NCBI RefSeq assembly: GCF_020176955.2
Contig: NZ_JAIUCZ020000008.1
Span: forward strand, 1-64,000
Reading direction: 5' to 3'
Source of the DNA: Nocardia sp. alder85J
GTDB taxonomy: Bacteria > Actinomycetota > Actinomycetes > Mycobacteriales > Mycobacteriaceae
DNA length: 64,000 bases
The notes under the pieces are model-generated. The model did not search any database and was not told the origin of the DNA. It saw only the letters and a program-made list of their open reading frames with translations. Numbering within the stretch: the first letter of the stretch is position 1; each line of letters begins with the position of its first letter. Position numbers and translations under genes: made by a program. This document shows positions 32,706 through 40,244 of the stretch, piece by piece.

Positions 32706-33893
32706 GTGAACAGCGAACTTCCACAACATCTTTCGACGACGGGGATACTGAGGCCGGTGCCCCTGCTGGGTCGGCATGAGCGTGACAGCATGCGGCCCGA
32801 ACTGCGCGATGTGATCGAGTACCGCAAGTCCGGCTTATCGGTCAACTGGATCGTGGGATGCCCTCTGGACTGCGGATATTGCGTCCGGCACCTGTTCGAC
32901 AACTACGACATGAAGGTGCCGAAGGCGCTGATGACCGACACCGCCGCGGTCCGAATGTTGTTGGACCACCAGTACTTTCAACCGCACATCACTCCGATCC
33001 AGTTGCTCAACCGGGCTACCGATCCGATGCTGCCGCGCGTAAAGCAACACCTGTTCGAGGCTCTGCGGATGCTCGACGCCCGCGAGCTGACCAATCAGGT
33101 GTTGGTGATCACGCGGTGGCGGATCGAGCACGAAGACTGCGCATTCTTCAACTCGCTCAGACACATTCGGCTCACGGTGCTGGTCACGCACTCCGGTATC
33201 GACAACGAACAGGTGGAACCGGTTGATTCCGGCATCGCCGCCAACTCGCTGCGCATCGCGCACGACCACGCCGACCGCTATCGGGTCATTCTGTATTGGC
33301 GGCCGATCGTTGCGGGGCTGAACGACTCCGACGAGCATTTGCGGCGAGCCTTCGAGCTGAGCTACCACGCGCACGCAACGGTGTTCACCGGCCTGTTCTA
33401 CAAGGAACAGATCCGGGCGTACTACCAGGCCAACGGGCTGCCGGAGCCGTACGACGAGGCGGCGCGGCGGAAGGTGTTCCCCGAGACGCTCGAACAGCGC
33501 ATCCTCGCAGGCGCCGCCGAACACGGGGTCGGGTCGCCGCTGTTCCGCAAGACATCATGCGCGGTGACCTACGCGCACGGGGTCGCCGACTACAACGGGC
33601 ACTACGGTATCCGCGGACTCTGCGACATCTGCCCCGGCTCCCAGCAGCACAAGTGCGAGGAAGCCTGGCAGCGGCCGGACCGGGCACGCGTCGCGGAGAT
33701 GACCGAGCGACTCGGAGGCCAGTTCCTCGGGATGACCGATGGTGCGATCGTGGTGTCCGGGCTCGCTGAACCGCCGCGATACCTGATGCAACACACCTTC
33801 GCTTTCCAGGTCCACGATGCCGCCCGCCCGCACCACCCCAGCCACCACGGCCGCGCCGATATCGGCTGGCCCACGATCAAGGAGACCCCATGA
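32706..33893 (+). CDS. Radical SAM protein, first gene of the island operon
   Basis: 395 residues from GTG 32706. The radical SAM cluster motif CX3CX2C is in WIVGCPLDCGYCVRHLF at ~residues 52-59. Further barrel elements: IQLLNRATDPMLPRVKQH, NQVLVITRWRIEHED, VTHSGIDNEQVEPVDSG and VILYWRPIVAGLNDSDEHL. A second cysteine group near the C-terminus (CAVTYAHG; GLCDICPG; HKCEEAW) suggests an auxiliary Fe-S cluster or zinc site. The layout recalls spore-photoproduct-lyase-like and related radical SAM families; it lacks viperin's exact motif. Reaction unknown. The stop overlaps the exonuclease start (ATGA). Confidence 0.85.
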   Translation: MNSELPQHLSTTGILRPVPLLGRHERDSMRPELRDVIEYRKSGLSVNWIVGCPLDCGYCVRHLFDNYDMKVPKALMTDTAAVRMLLDHQYFQPHITPIQLLNRATDPMLPRVKQHLFEALRMLDARELTNQVLVITRWRIEHEDCAFFNSLRHIRLTVLVTHSGIDNEQVEPVDSGIAANSLRIAHDHADRYRVILYWRPIVAGLNDSDEHLRRAFELSYHAHATVFTGLFYKEQIRAYYQANGLPEPYDEAARRKVFPETLEQRILAGAAEHGVGSPLFRKTSCAVTYAHGVADYNGHYGIRGLCDICPGSQQHKCEEAWQRPDRARVAEMTERLGGQFLGMTDGAIVVSGLAEPPRYLMQHTFAFQVHDAARPHHPSHHGRADIGWPTIKETP

Positions 33894-34516
33894 GCACGCC
33901 GCTCGCCGTCCCCAACGTCCTGCACGACAAGCGTTTCGCCGTCGTCGATGTGGAGGGAAACGGCCAGAACCCGCCCGAGATCATCGAATTCGGCTTGCTC
34001 ACCGTCGACGGGCCGACCTACCAGGCCGACGCCGTCCGGTCCTGGCTGATCCGGCCCCAACAGCCGATCACGTCGATTGTGACCCGCAAGGTACACGGCA
34101 TCCGCAATGACGATGTCGCCGGCGCGCCCGTCTGGAACGAGGTCGCTCCGGAAATCGGTATCGCCATCGACGGCCGAATCCTGGTGGCGCACAGCGCGAA
34201 GGTCGAACAATCGGTGGTCGGCCAGCACCTGCCCGAGTGGACGCCCCCGCTCATACTCGACACCCTCCGGTTCGCCAAACAGGTGTGGCCCGGACTCGGC
34301 GGCTACAGCCTGGACAAGTTGATCGTCCACGGCGGCCTCGATACCAGTGCAGTCAAGGGACAGGGCTACCACCGAGCGGCCTACGACACCTGGGCTGCAT
34401 GGCTGCTGCTGTGCCGCCTGACGGTGGAAAGCGGCCTCGATTGGCCCGGGGTCATCAACGCCGCGGCGCTGCCCGAATTCATTCCCGACCCGGAACCCGA
34501 AGGGGGTTTGTGGTGA
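33890..34516 (+). CDS. DEDDh 3'-5' exonuclease (DnaQ-like)
   Basis: 208 residues from ATG 33890 (GGAGA upstream, ATGA overlap). Exo I FAVVDVEGNGQNPPEIIEFG gives the D-x-E pair. Exo II region includes ILVAHSAKVEQSVVGQHLP, with His/Ser in place of the usual Asn-x3-Asp, so this site needs care. Exo III GQGYHRAAYDTWAAWLLL gives His and Asp. Such enzymes trim DNA or RNA 3' ends. There is no polymerase domain, and the C-terminal ~30 residues are Pro/Glu-rich. Co-translation with a radical SAM enzyme and P-loop protein suggests a nucleic-acid or nucleotide pathway. Confidence 0.8.
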   Translation: MSTPLAVPNVLHDKRFAVVDVEGNGQNPPEIIEFGLLTVDGPTYQADAVRSWLIRPQQPITSIVTRKVHGIRNDDVAGAPVWNEVAPEIGIAIDGRILVAHSAKVEQSVVGQHLPEWTPPLILDTLRFAKQVWPGLGGYSLDKLIVHGGLDTSAVKGQGYHRAAYDTWAAWLLLCRLTVESGLDWPGVINAAALPEFIPDPEPEGGLW

Positions 34517-35154
34517 ACGTGAACAGATCGACGCTAGCCGAGCATCGGCCGGTCGCGGTCGCCGTCGTAGGCACCCATTCGACCGGCAAGACGACGTTCC
34601 TGTACGCGCTCGCGGAACGACTGCGGAGCCAGCGCATCGAAGTCGTGATTGCCGGGGATCTCGGCTTGCAGGCGATGCAGATCGGGTTGCCGATCCTGTC
34701 CGAGCACACGTGGATCTCGACGCTGTGGATCATCGCTCGGGGCATCTCCAACGAGGTGGAGGCGTGGCTGATCGCCGATGTGGTGCTGATCGACCGAGCG
34801 GTCCCTGATGCGCTCGGCTACTACGAAGCGGCACTCGAATACACCGGCAGAGACGCCGACCCCGACGAGATCGAGAAGCTCGAAGCGATGGTTGGCGCAC
34901 ATGCCTACAACTACGACCTCATCTTCCGGACCGTCCTGGACCCGGTGCTTCCGCTCGGCTCGGAGAAGCCCCGGGACACGGATTTGAAGTTCCGGGCCCT
35001 GGCGGACACGCACGTGGGGAAGGTGCTGTCCCGGCTCGGGATCGAACACGAGCTACTGCCGGCGGGCGGTGTCGAACGCGCAGTCGTGGAAACAGCCGCC
35101 TTCGTCGTCGGCCGCCTCACCGCCACAGATCAGGAAAGGCGCGAGTGGTCGTGA
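34513..35154 (+). CDS. P-loop ATPase/kinase-like protein (AAA_28/NadR-like)
   Basis: 213 residues from GTG 34513 in a GTGA overlap. Walker A is VAVVGTHSTGKTTFLYALAE. The ADVVLIDRAVPDALGYYEAA segment is the Walker B-like strand with following acidic/helical region seen in NadR C-terminal kinases and thymidylate-kinase-like folds. YDLIFRTVLDPVLPLGSEKP and ALADTHVGKVLSRLGIEHEL fit the later core. It may phosphorylate a nucleoside, nucleotide or small molecule. Substrate unknown. It follows the exonuclease directly; a 25-bp gap then leads to the next gene. Confidence 0.75.
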   Translation: MNVNRSTLAEHRPVAVAVVGTHSTGKTTFLYALAERLRSQRIEVVIAGDLGLQAMQIGLPILSEHTWISTLWIIARGISNEVEAWLIADVVLIDRAVPDALGYYEAALEYTGRDADPDEIEKLEAMVGAHAYNYDLIFRTVLDPVLPLGSEKPRDTDLKFRALADTHVGKVLSRLGIEHELLPAGGVERAVVETAAFVVGRLTATDQERREWS

Positions 35155-35179
35155 AATCGGACAGCTCTGAGGGGTCCCG

Positions 35180-35692
35180 ATGACGACCTTCACCGGTCAG
35201 ACAGTGGCCGATCGGGTGCTGATGCAGGCTCACCACTACCGAACCAACGGCAGGTTGTATTGCCGGATCGACAGCACCAACAGCCGAATTCTGTTGCGAG
35301 CCACCGATGTGGGCGCGGTCACCATGCCTGCTGTGGTGGGCGAGCTGGTGCGGGCCCGCTTCCGGAGTTACGCCGCGGGCCCGATTTTCGCGCACGGGGA
35401 GCGTTGGACGTTCCTCACGTTGCCTCACCGGCTGGATTCGGATCTCGGGACCGTCGCCGCGCTCAACTCGCACAACGCGCAGATCGTGCCCAACGGAGCG
35501 ACCTTGCTCCTGCCGTCTCCTGGCGATCCGTTCTCGGACTGCCGGCGGTGGATTGTCGCGCCACAAGATGCGCTCAGGCCGACCATGCACACCGTGATCA
35601 CGGCGTTCAGTTGCGTAGTCGACTCACGCCAGGACCGCCGCGAGTCGAGCCTCTCCATGATGCCGCGCGAAATTCACTGGAACGCATCATGA
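35180..35692 (+). CDS. Small conserved actinobacterial protein, family copy 2 (island)
   Basis: 170 residues from ATG 35180. Core motifs match the copies at 12.5 and 62.6 kb: VTMPAVVGELVRARF, then GPIFAHGERWTFLTLPHRL, PNGATLLLPSPGDPF and CRRWIVAPQDALRP. A unique N-terminal part (HHYRTNGRLYCRIDSTNSR) and a C-terminal Arg/Ser tail are extra. The stop overlaps the next start (ATGA). The other copies pair with an XRE regulator or an ADP-ribosylglycohydrolase-like gene; here it belongs to the radical SAM operon. No catalytic motif is evident. Confidence 0.65.
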   Translation: MTTFTGQTVADRVLMQAHHYRTNGRLYCRIDSTNSRILLRATDVGAVTMPAVVGELVRARFRSYAAGPIFAHGERWTFLTLPHRLDSDLGTVAALNSHNAQIVPNGATLLLPSPGDPFSDCRRWIVAPQDALRPTMHTVITAFSCVVDSRQDRRESSLSMMPREIHWNAS

Positions 35693-35976
35693 CTCAGCTT
35701 CGCATGCGCGCAAATTGGACGGAACTGGATGTCCCGTTCGGCCCGATCCGGCCGGCCGACGCGGACGGGCCGTGGCGATTGAAAGGCTCCCCCGTCGAGT
35801 GGTGGCTGACGCGGGCGTAGGGCGACCACGAGATCCGGATCAAGGCCACCACACAGACAACATGCAGCTGGCGGGCTGCCAGAGACGGCCAGATCGTCAG
35901 AGAGGCATCGGCAACCGATGTCAACGCGGCGAAATCCGCTGTCGACCAGTGGATTACAGGGAGGACACGACCATGA
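35689..35976 (+). pseudogene. Small operon protein interrupted by one in-frame TAG
   Basis: ATG 35689 overlaps the previous stop (ATGA). The frame reads 43 residues (MRANWTELDVPFGPIRPADA ... EWWLTRA), then TAG at 35818-35820. It continues in the same frame for 51 codons (GDHEIRIKATTQTTCSWRAA; EASATDVNAAKSAVDQWITG) to a TGA at 35974-35976, which overlaps the next ATG exactly (ATGA). The second half looks like real protein, and the perfect coupling to the next gene argues that the original product was ~95 residues. A GAG-to-TAG type mutation or stop readthrough would explain it. Confidence 0.6.
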
Positions 35977-36143
35977 TCATCAACTGGGGAAGCGACCTAG
36001 TGCTGCTGCTTGTCGGCGCGATGGCGGCAATGACCGTCTACGGGATGATCGTGGCGTTACCATCGCGAATTCCTCGGGACAGAACCGCGAAAGGAATTCA
36101 GCAACGGATCGCGAAGGACAAGGACAACGAGTCTGATGCGTGA
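35973..36143 (+). CDS. Small single-helix membrane protein
   Basis: 56 residues from ATG 35973 with GGGAGGA 8 bases upstream. Residues ~7-28 form one membrane helix (SDLVLLLVGAMAAMTVYGMI). The rest is basic and cytoplasmic (PSRIPRDRTAKGIQQRIAKD). The end overlaps the next gene by 8 bases. No family recognised. A membrane component in this operon could anchor the system or be its effector; that is conjecture. Confidence 0.6.
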   Translation: MIINWGSDLVLLLVGAMAAMTVYGMIVALPSRIPRDRTAKGIQQRIAKDKDNESDA

Positions 36144-36285
36144 CGAATGGACGCCCCCCACAGGCGATCTCACGCCGCCGGGCTCCCCCCAGCCCGAAGA
36201 CTCGGTCCTGGCCGAGGCATTGAACCGGGTGCTGGACAGAGCAATCGCTCGTATGGAACTGCCGGGGGACAGGTGCGAACGATGA
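36136..36285 (+). CDS. Small hypothetical operon protein (49 aa)
   Basis: ATG 36136 to TGA 36285, overlapping genes on both sides (8 bases upstream, ATGA downstream). The Pro-rich first half (PPTGDLTPPGSPQPED) is followed by a helix (SVLAEALNRVLDRAIARMEL). No known motif. The double overlap is the main evidence that it is translated. Confidence 0.5.
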   Translation: MRDEWTPPTGDLTPPGSPQPEDSVLAEALNRVLDRAIARMELPGDRCER

Positions 36286-36563
36286 AGGTCGATTCCGGCG
36301 ATACCTCGGGGCTGCCGATGAGCACTGAGAACGCCAACGGGGACGAGGCGGTGTGGTTCGTGGACGACGGCGTGATTCGGGTTCTCGAGATCCGGGTGCT
36401 CGGCAAGCCGCCGGTGTCGTTCGACTCCGACGCTCCCGCGCTCGGCGAGTGCAGCGACGCCATGCCGGACTCGTTGTGGAATGCGGTCTGTCAACACCAT
36501 GACGCGCTGCCATTGCTGGCGCGGCTGGCTGACACATCGCGGATAGGGGAGCTGTTCCTGTGA
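36282..36563 (+). CDS. Small hypothetical operon protein (93 aa)
   Basis: ATG 36282 lies in an ATGA overlap; ATG 36318 (MSTENANGDEAVW) is an alternative. The product is acidic with alternating strands (AVWFVDDGVIRVLEIRVLGK) and a helical end (NAVCQHHDALPLLARLADTS). Not recognised. The stop overlaps the next GTG (GTGA). Confidence 0.55.
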   Translation: MKVDSGDTSGLPMSTENANGDEAVWFVDDGVIRVLEIRVLGKPPVSFDSDAPALGECSDAMPDSLWNAVCQHHDALPLLARLADTSRIGELFL

Positions 36564-36934
36564 ACCACACCGTGCCGGACACCGACACCGACCGCCGAAG
36601 CTTTCTCATCAGCCTTCCGGACAGCTACACCTCGTTACCGCGGCATCCCTTCCTAGCGGTTCCGGTGGACACCTACCGGCCGTGCCGGAGCTGCGGCGGC
36701 GAGCGCGACGAGGACTTCCAAATCGTCGCGGTGTGGCGGGTCGTGGCTCCTGCCGTTCCGCGGTGGCTCACCACCGAAATTCATTACTGCGCAAGCGGTC
36801 ACGGCACGCTGACCGCGTTCCGCACACCGGCGGCCGTGCGAACGCTTCCGAAACGCACCGATCCCGAAGTCCTGGACGCGCGGGCACGAGCTTTCGAGCT
36901 GATCGGCCTCGACGGCCGGCGGGCGGTGGTCTGA
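36560..36934 (+). CDS. Small protein with zinc-ribbon-like cysteines
   Basis: 124 residues from GTG 36560 (GTGA overlap). A CRSCGG pair (~44-47) and a later YCASGHG (~77-81) could bind one zinc. An acidic/helical C-terminus follows (ARARAFELIGLDGRRAVV). The spacing of ~30 residues between the knuckles fits a zinc ribbon, usually a nucleic-acid or protein contact module. Not assigned to a named family. Confidence 0.6.
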   Translation: MNHTVPDTDTDRRSFLISLPDSYTSLPRHPFLAVPVDTYRPCRSCGGERDEDFQIVAVWRVVAPAVPRWLTTEIHYCASGHGTLTAFRTPAAVRTLPKRTDPEVLDARARAFELIGLDGRRAVV

Positions 36935-36960
36935 CCTACACCAACCAGACCGGACCGCGG

Positions 36961-37086
36961 ATGGACAATCACCTGTGGGCGTACGGGTGTACCGATGACG
37001 CCACCGCCGAACACATGTCGTATGCGTCGCTGGACCACAGGCTCGCCCCGAGACTGGTTGCCGAGGCTGGACATTCGGGCCGGTGA
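36961..37086 (+). CDS. Very small operon protein (41 aa)
   Basis: ATG 36961 to TGA 37086; starts 26 bp after the previous stop and overlaps the next GTG by 4 bases. Sequence DNHLWAYGCTDDATAEHMSY with a basic end. No motif; support comes from the overlap pattern. Confidence 0.4.
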   Translation: MDNHLWAYGCTDDATAEHMSYASLDHRLAPRLVAEAGHSGR

Positions 37087-37277
37087 TAGACGACCCATTC
37101 GCGGGCGCCCACATCACGGTGGTTTCCAAGCTGACTGCTGCGATCCATCGGCAGTTGGGCGACGACTGGGCTACGACCTTCGGTTACGTCTCCGAGGAAT
37201 ACGAGCTGTGGAAGGCACACGGTCGCATGCCTCGTGAAGCCTGGTTCGAATACGCCGACGAGCACGACCTCTTGTAG
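37083..37277 (+). CDS. Small hypothetical operon protein (64 aa)
   Basis: GTG 37083 in a GTGA overlap. Compact, mixed strand/helix product (DDPFAGAHITVVSKLTAAIH; WATTFGYVSEEYELWKAHGR) rich in Trp, Tyr and acidic residues, unlike a GC-shadow translation. No recognised family. Confidence 0.5.
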   Translation: MIDDPFAGAHITVVSKLTAAIHRQLGDDWATTFGYVSEEYELWKAHGRMPREAWFEYADEHDLL

Positions 37278-37307
37278 AACGCATCATGCTTTTCAGGGGG
37301 TGGTCCG

Positions 37308-37445
37308 GTGGACCACGACGAGGAAGACAGATACCGGTGTTACGTCGACCGGAAGTGGATGCAGGGCAAGCAGGCTCGCACCCGCGACGATTGGAAGAAG
37401 GAAAGCCAGCGGCGCGCCCCTAGAGCCCCACGAAGTACGGCGTGA
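37308..37445 (+). CDS. Very small basic protein at the operon end (45 aa)
   Basis: GTG 37308 with CAGGGGG upstream. The highly charged product (DEEDRYRCYVDRKWMQGKQ, then RDDWKKESQRRAPRAPR) ends 27 bp before the right 26-bp repeat. It could be a nucleic-acid-binding or modified peptide; nothing identifies it. As the last gene of a radical SAM operon, a peptide substrate role is possible but unsupported. Confidence 0.4.
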   Translation: MDHDEEDRYRCYVDRKWMQGKQARTRDDWKKESQRRAPRAPRSTA

Positions 37446-37472
37446 CCTGGTGTTTTACCGATGAACTGAGCT

Positions 37473-37498
37473 TTGTAGCTCCACAGTTCACCCCTGCG
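37473..37498. repeat. Right 26-bp direct repeat (putative att site, antitoxin side)
   Basis: Identical to 28690-28715. Here it follows, on the minus strand, a ribosome site (AAGAGGA) and a GTG inside the antitoxin's last codons, which must be the original start of mazF. After the repeat the mazF frame runs into unrelated island sequence. Confidence 0.85.
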
Positions 37499-37736
37499 CA
37501 CGCAAATCCTCTTCTGCGGCAGTGAATTCCGCTTCGTCGGTGGCGGCCGTGTCGGCCGCGGTGTCGAGTGTGCCCGGCTCGGGCTCGGGGGCGCAACAGC
37601 GCACCGCCTCGCGACGGGCCGCGCGGGCTATCCATGCCGACGGGGACATTCCCGCTCGGGCCGCGGCCTGCTCGGCGTACGTCCAAGCCGCCTCGTCCAG
37701 GGACAGTGTCACCTTTCGGCCAGCCATACCTGTCAT
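37488..37736 (-). CDS. MazE-like/ribbon-helix-helix antitoxin, separated from its toxin
   Basis: 82 residues from ATG 37736; ATG 37727 is also possible. The N-terminus fits a ribbon-helix-helix DNA-binding fold (RKVTLSLDEAAWTYAEQAAA, then GMSPSAWIARAARREAVR). The acidic C-terminus (DTAATDEAEFTAAEEDLRAQ) is the usual toxin-neutralising tail. The native toxin start (GTG, RRGELWSY) overlaps its last codons, but the toxin body is now 8.8 kb away at 28.4 kb in the same orientation. It may still neutralise in trans and repress its own promoter. Confidence 0.7.
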   Translation of the reverse strand: MTGMAGRKVTLSLDEAAWTYAEQAAARAGMSPSAWIARAARREAVRCCAPEPEPGTLDTAADTAATDEAEFTAAEEDLRAQG

Positions 37737-37818
37737 GGTACCGCCGGGGAAAGCTGTTGGCGGGTGGTCAACGACTGCTACGGTGGCGCGGTCGGCAGGG
37801 CGGTGAGGGGAGACGCGG

Positions 37819-38604
37819 GTGCATCACCATCGAGTCGGCCGGGGCGAGCCGCTGGTGCTGGTGCACGGGGTCGGCAGCCGGTGGCAGGTGTGGGAACCGC
37901 TGCTGCCGCTGCTCGCGGAGTCGTTCGAGGTGTTCGCCGTGGACCTGCCCGGGTTCGGGGCGTCTCCGGCGCTGCCGGAGACCACCGTCGACACGCTCAC
38001 CGACGCGCTCGATGCCTTTCTGACCGAGCACGGGCTCGATCGGCCGCATCTGGCGGGGAATTCGATGGGCGGGCTGATCGCGCTCGATCTGGCCGCGCGC
38101 GGGCGGGCCCGTTCGGTCACCGTGTTCTCGCCCATCGGGTTCTGGTCGGCGGCGGGGGTGTGGTGGTGCCGTGCCGCGCTGGGCGGGTCGAAGGCGCTCG
38201 GGCTGCGGTTGCGGCGCGCGCTGCCCGCGATCCTGGGCACCGCGGCGGGACGCACCGTATTTCTCGGTCTGTTGTTCGGGAAGCCGTGGGCGCTCGGCGC
38301 TCGCATCGCGCTGGACACCGCGAGCGGCGGGCTCGACGCGCCCGGATTCGACGCGGCGCTGGCCTCCTTCCCGCACGCCCGGCTGCGCGACGGCGGCCGG
38401 TTGCGTCGCATTCCGGTCACGATCGCGTGGGGCAGCCGCGATCTGCTGCTGACCTACGCCACCCAGAGCCGGCGCGCCCGGGCCTGGCTGCCGGACGCCC
38501 GGCACGTCACGCTGCCCGGCAGCGGTCACACCCCGTTCTACGACGATCCTCGACGCTGTGCGGAGCTGCTGCTGTGCCGAACGGCGGCCGACACGGCCGG
38601 TTGA
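37819..38604 (+). CDS. Alpha/beta-hydrolase fold protein
   Basis: 261 residues from GTG 37819 with GAGGGGAG upstream. The fold starts at PLVLVHGVGSRWQVWEPLLP (oxyanion HG), then VDLPGFGASP and the nucleophile elbow LAGNSMGGLIAL with Ser. The acid is Asp in WGSRDLLLTY and the base His in PGSGHTPFYDDP. The lid (~120-190) is Arg/Leu-rich. Cytosolic; esterase, lipase or C-C hydrolase possible, no specific substrate evident. It is the first core gene after the island, divergent from the antitoxin. Confidence 0.85.
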   Translation: MHHHRVGRGEPLVLVHGVGSRWQVWEPLLPLLAESFEVFAVDLPGFGASPALPETTVDTLTDALDAFLTEHGLDRPHLAGNSMGGLIALDLAARGRARSVTVFSPIGFWSAAGVWWCRAALGGSKALGLRLRRALPAILGTAAGRTVFLGLLFGKPWALGARIALDTASGGLDAPGFDAALASFPHARLRDGGRLRRIPVTIAWGSRDLLLTYATQSRRARAWLPDARHVTLPGSGHTPFYDDPRRCAELLLCRTAADTAG

Positions 38605-39051
38605 TCTGGCACCGGCCGCCGACATCCGTTACGCTCCACCAGGTTCGGACTTTTCCGTGATGGAGGTCAAGCACGGCCTGATTCCCGATGTGACGGGTGC
38701 AGCGACACTGTCGCGCCGTACGGCGCCGACTGTGCACTGCTGTCGACGATGACCGCCGACCCGTGGGTACCGCACCTCCTCGGAGGCGTCGGCGCCGCGG
38801 GCCGGCCGCGGAGAAACCGGCCGACCGGGTCGCGGCACGATCTCCGGAACCGAGGGCCCGACGGGCACTCGGCTCCGTCCGCCTCGCGTGCAACACCCCG
38901 AGTTCCCGAAACAAATGACGCGAATTGTCGCCGTTCGCTGTTAACATTTCTTGCAATTTGCCAGCCAGTCGAATGATTGTGCACGGTCGCACAGTGTGTG
39001 TTCGGGGGGAAGGCCGTGTTCGTCTCGACCGAACCGGAAGGCCCATCGACT
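38605..39051. other. Intergenic region, no gene supported
   Basis: Only shadow frames. TTAACATTTCTTGC around 38941 is an AT-rich patch likely within the promoter of the DUF4185 gene. No clear terminator follows the hydrolase gene. Confidence 0.35.
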
Positions 39052-40158
39052 TTGACCAAGACCGCAAACATCCTGCTGTCCGTGATGGCGGGTGCCTCGG
39101 CCTTGCTCTTGACCGCGACCACGCCTGCCGCCGCAAACCCGAACGCGATCAATCCGATTCCGGTGCTCAACGGCACCGCCGGTCTGCCGCATCTGCTGGG
39201 TCGCACCCGTGCGGTATTTCAGGTCACCGGTATGGCGAGCCCGAACAGCACCCAGAACTACAACGTCCTCGGCACCGACCTGGGGATCATGTGGGACAAC
39301 GGAAACGGTGAAATGCTCACCGCATTCGGCGACACCGCCGGAATCGGTTTCCCGAATCTGCTGGCCGGTAGTCTGTGGTCCTGGCGGAGCAACATTCTGG
39401 TGCGCAGCCACAGCCAGGATCCGGGTAATGGCATCTTCTTCGACAGCGTCGTGCACGACATCTTCGGTCAGGCGCGCGATCTGGTCGCCAGTCCGAAAAT
39501 TCCGCTGATCGAGATCAGCCGCATCCCGACCGCGGGTATCTCCGTCAACGGCGTGCAGTACATGAGCCTGATGTCGGTGAAGAGCTGGGACGACGTGGGC
39601 CAGTGGACCACCAACTACTCCGGCCTCGCCGCCTCCGGCGACGACGGCGAGTCGTGGGCCGATCTGGGTTTCACCCACCGTTCCAACGACGGCGGCAACG
39701 CGAATTTCCAGATGAACGCGTTCGCCAAGAACGACGGCTGGGTGTACGAGTACGGGACCCGTTCCGGCCGTAACAATCCGGCCTACGTGTCCCGGGTCCG
39801 CGAGGGCGACATCACCAACCTCGCGGAGTACGAGTACTGGGACGGCAGCAAGTGGAAGAAGGACGACGTCGACGCGGCGGCCCCGATCGCGGATCATGTC
39901 GGCGAACTGTCCGTGATGTGGAACGACTACCTCGGTCAATACGTGATGCTGACCACCGACCCGTTCAATTCGGTGGTGATGCGCAAGGCGTCCTCCCCGG
40001 AGGGCCCGTGGAGCGATCCGGAGGTCCTCATCGACACCCGGGAGCTGCCGACCGCGTACGCCCCGTCGATCTTCCCGTACCAGACCGGGCGTGATCTGTA
40101 CTTCCTCACCACGGTGCACAACCAGTACAACGTGGTGCTGATGCGCGCCTCGCTCTGA
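39052..40158 (+). CDS. Secreted DUF4185 protein (GH183 endo-D-arabinanase-like)
   Basis: 368 residues from TTG 39052 (GGAAGG upstream), chosen because it gives the same signal-peptide length as the paralogue; GTG 39016 and 38977 are in frame. The signal peptide ends near AAA-NP. The mature protein opens INPIPVLNGTAGLPHLLG and has five-bladed-propeller-like segments (VLGTDLGIMWDNGNGEMLTA; FGDTAGIGFPNLLAGSLWSW; YWDGSKWKKDDVDA; FPYQTGRDLYFLTTVHNQYN). DUF4185 members are now placed in GH183, which cuts D-arabinan of mycobacterial cell walls; that fits self-arabinan remodelling. Activity here is inferred. Confidence 0.8.
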   Translation: MTKTANILLSVMAGASALLLTATTPAAANPNAINPIPVLNGTAGLPHLLGRTRAVFQVTGMASPNSTQNYNVLGTDLGIMWDNGNGEMLTAFGDTAGIGFPNLLAGSLWSWRSNILVRSHSQDPGNGIFFDSVVHDIFGQARDLVASPKIPLIEISRIPTAGISVNGVQYMSLMSVKSWDDVGQWTTNYSGLAASGDDGESWADLGFTHRSNDGGNANFQMNAFAKNDGWVYEYGTRSGRNNPAYVSRVREGDITNLAEYEYWDGSKWKKDDVDAAAPIADHVGELSVMWNDYLGQYVMLTTDPFNSVVMRKASSPEGPWSDPEVLIDTRELPTAYAPSIFPYQTGRDLYFLTTVHNQYNVVLMRASL

Positions 40159-40179
40159 CCGGCGATTATCGCCACACTT

Positions 40180-40215
40180 CCGGGCCCCCGACTCGCCGCC
40201 GAGCCGGGGGCCCGG
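40180..40215 (+). terminator. Hairpin terminator after the first DUF4185 gene
   Basis: CCGGGCCCCCG (40180-40190) pairs with CGGGGGCCCGG (40205-40215); CTCG/CGAG in the loop extends the pairing. Confidence 0.75.
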
Positions 40216-40232
40216 TCCCGTATCCGGGTCCC

Positions 40233-40238
40233 TAGACT
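40233..40238 (+). promoter_or_regulatory. -10 element of a probable leaderless promoter
   Basis: TAGACT ends 6 bases before the ATG at 40245, directly after the preceding terminator. No ribosome site is visible. Confidence 0.6.
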
Positions 40239-40244
40239 CGGGCC

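Larger units (their letters stand above)
28716..37472. mobile_element. Putative integrative island of about 8.8 kb inserted between mazE-like and mazF-like genes
   Basis: Bounded by exact 26-bp direct repeats made of mazF 5' coding sequence, with the antitoxin outside one end and the toxin body outside the other. That is what site-specific integration into a toxin-antitoxin junction would leave. Cargo: frameshifted SLOG-like gene, XRE-TPR regulator, IS1380 element, and the radical SAM/exonuclease/P-loop operon. No integrase or excisionase gene is visible inside, so the element may be decayed, need a helper, or have arisen by another recombination route. Confidence 0.6.

Noticed and set aside
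32706..33893. Reading the radical SAM protein as a bacterial viperin
   Set aside because: The cluster motif is CPLDCGYC, not the viperin pattern, and an extra C-terminal Cys group is present.
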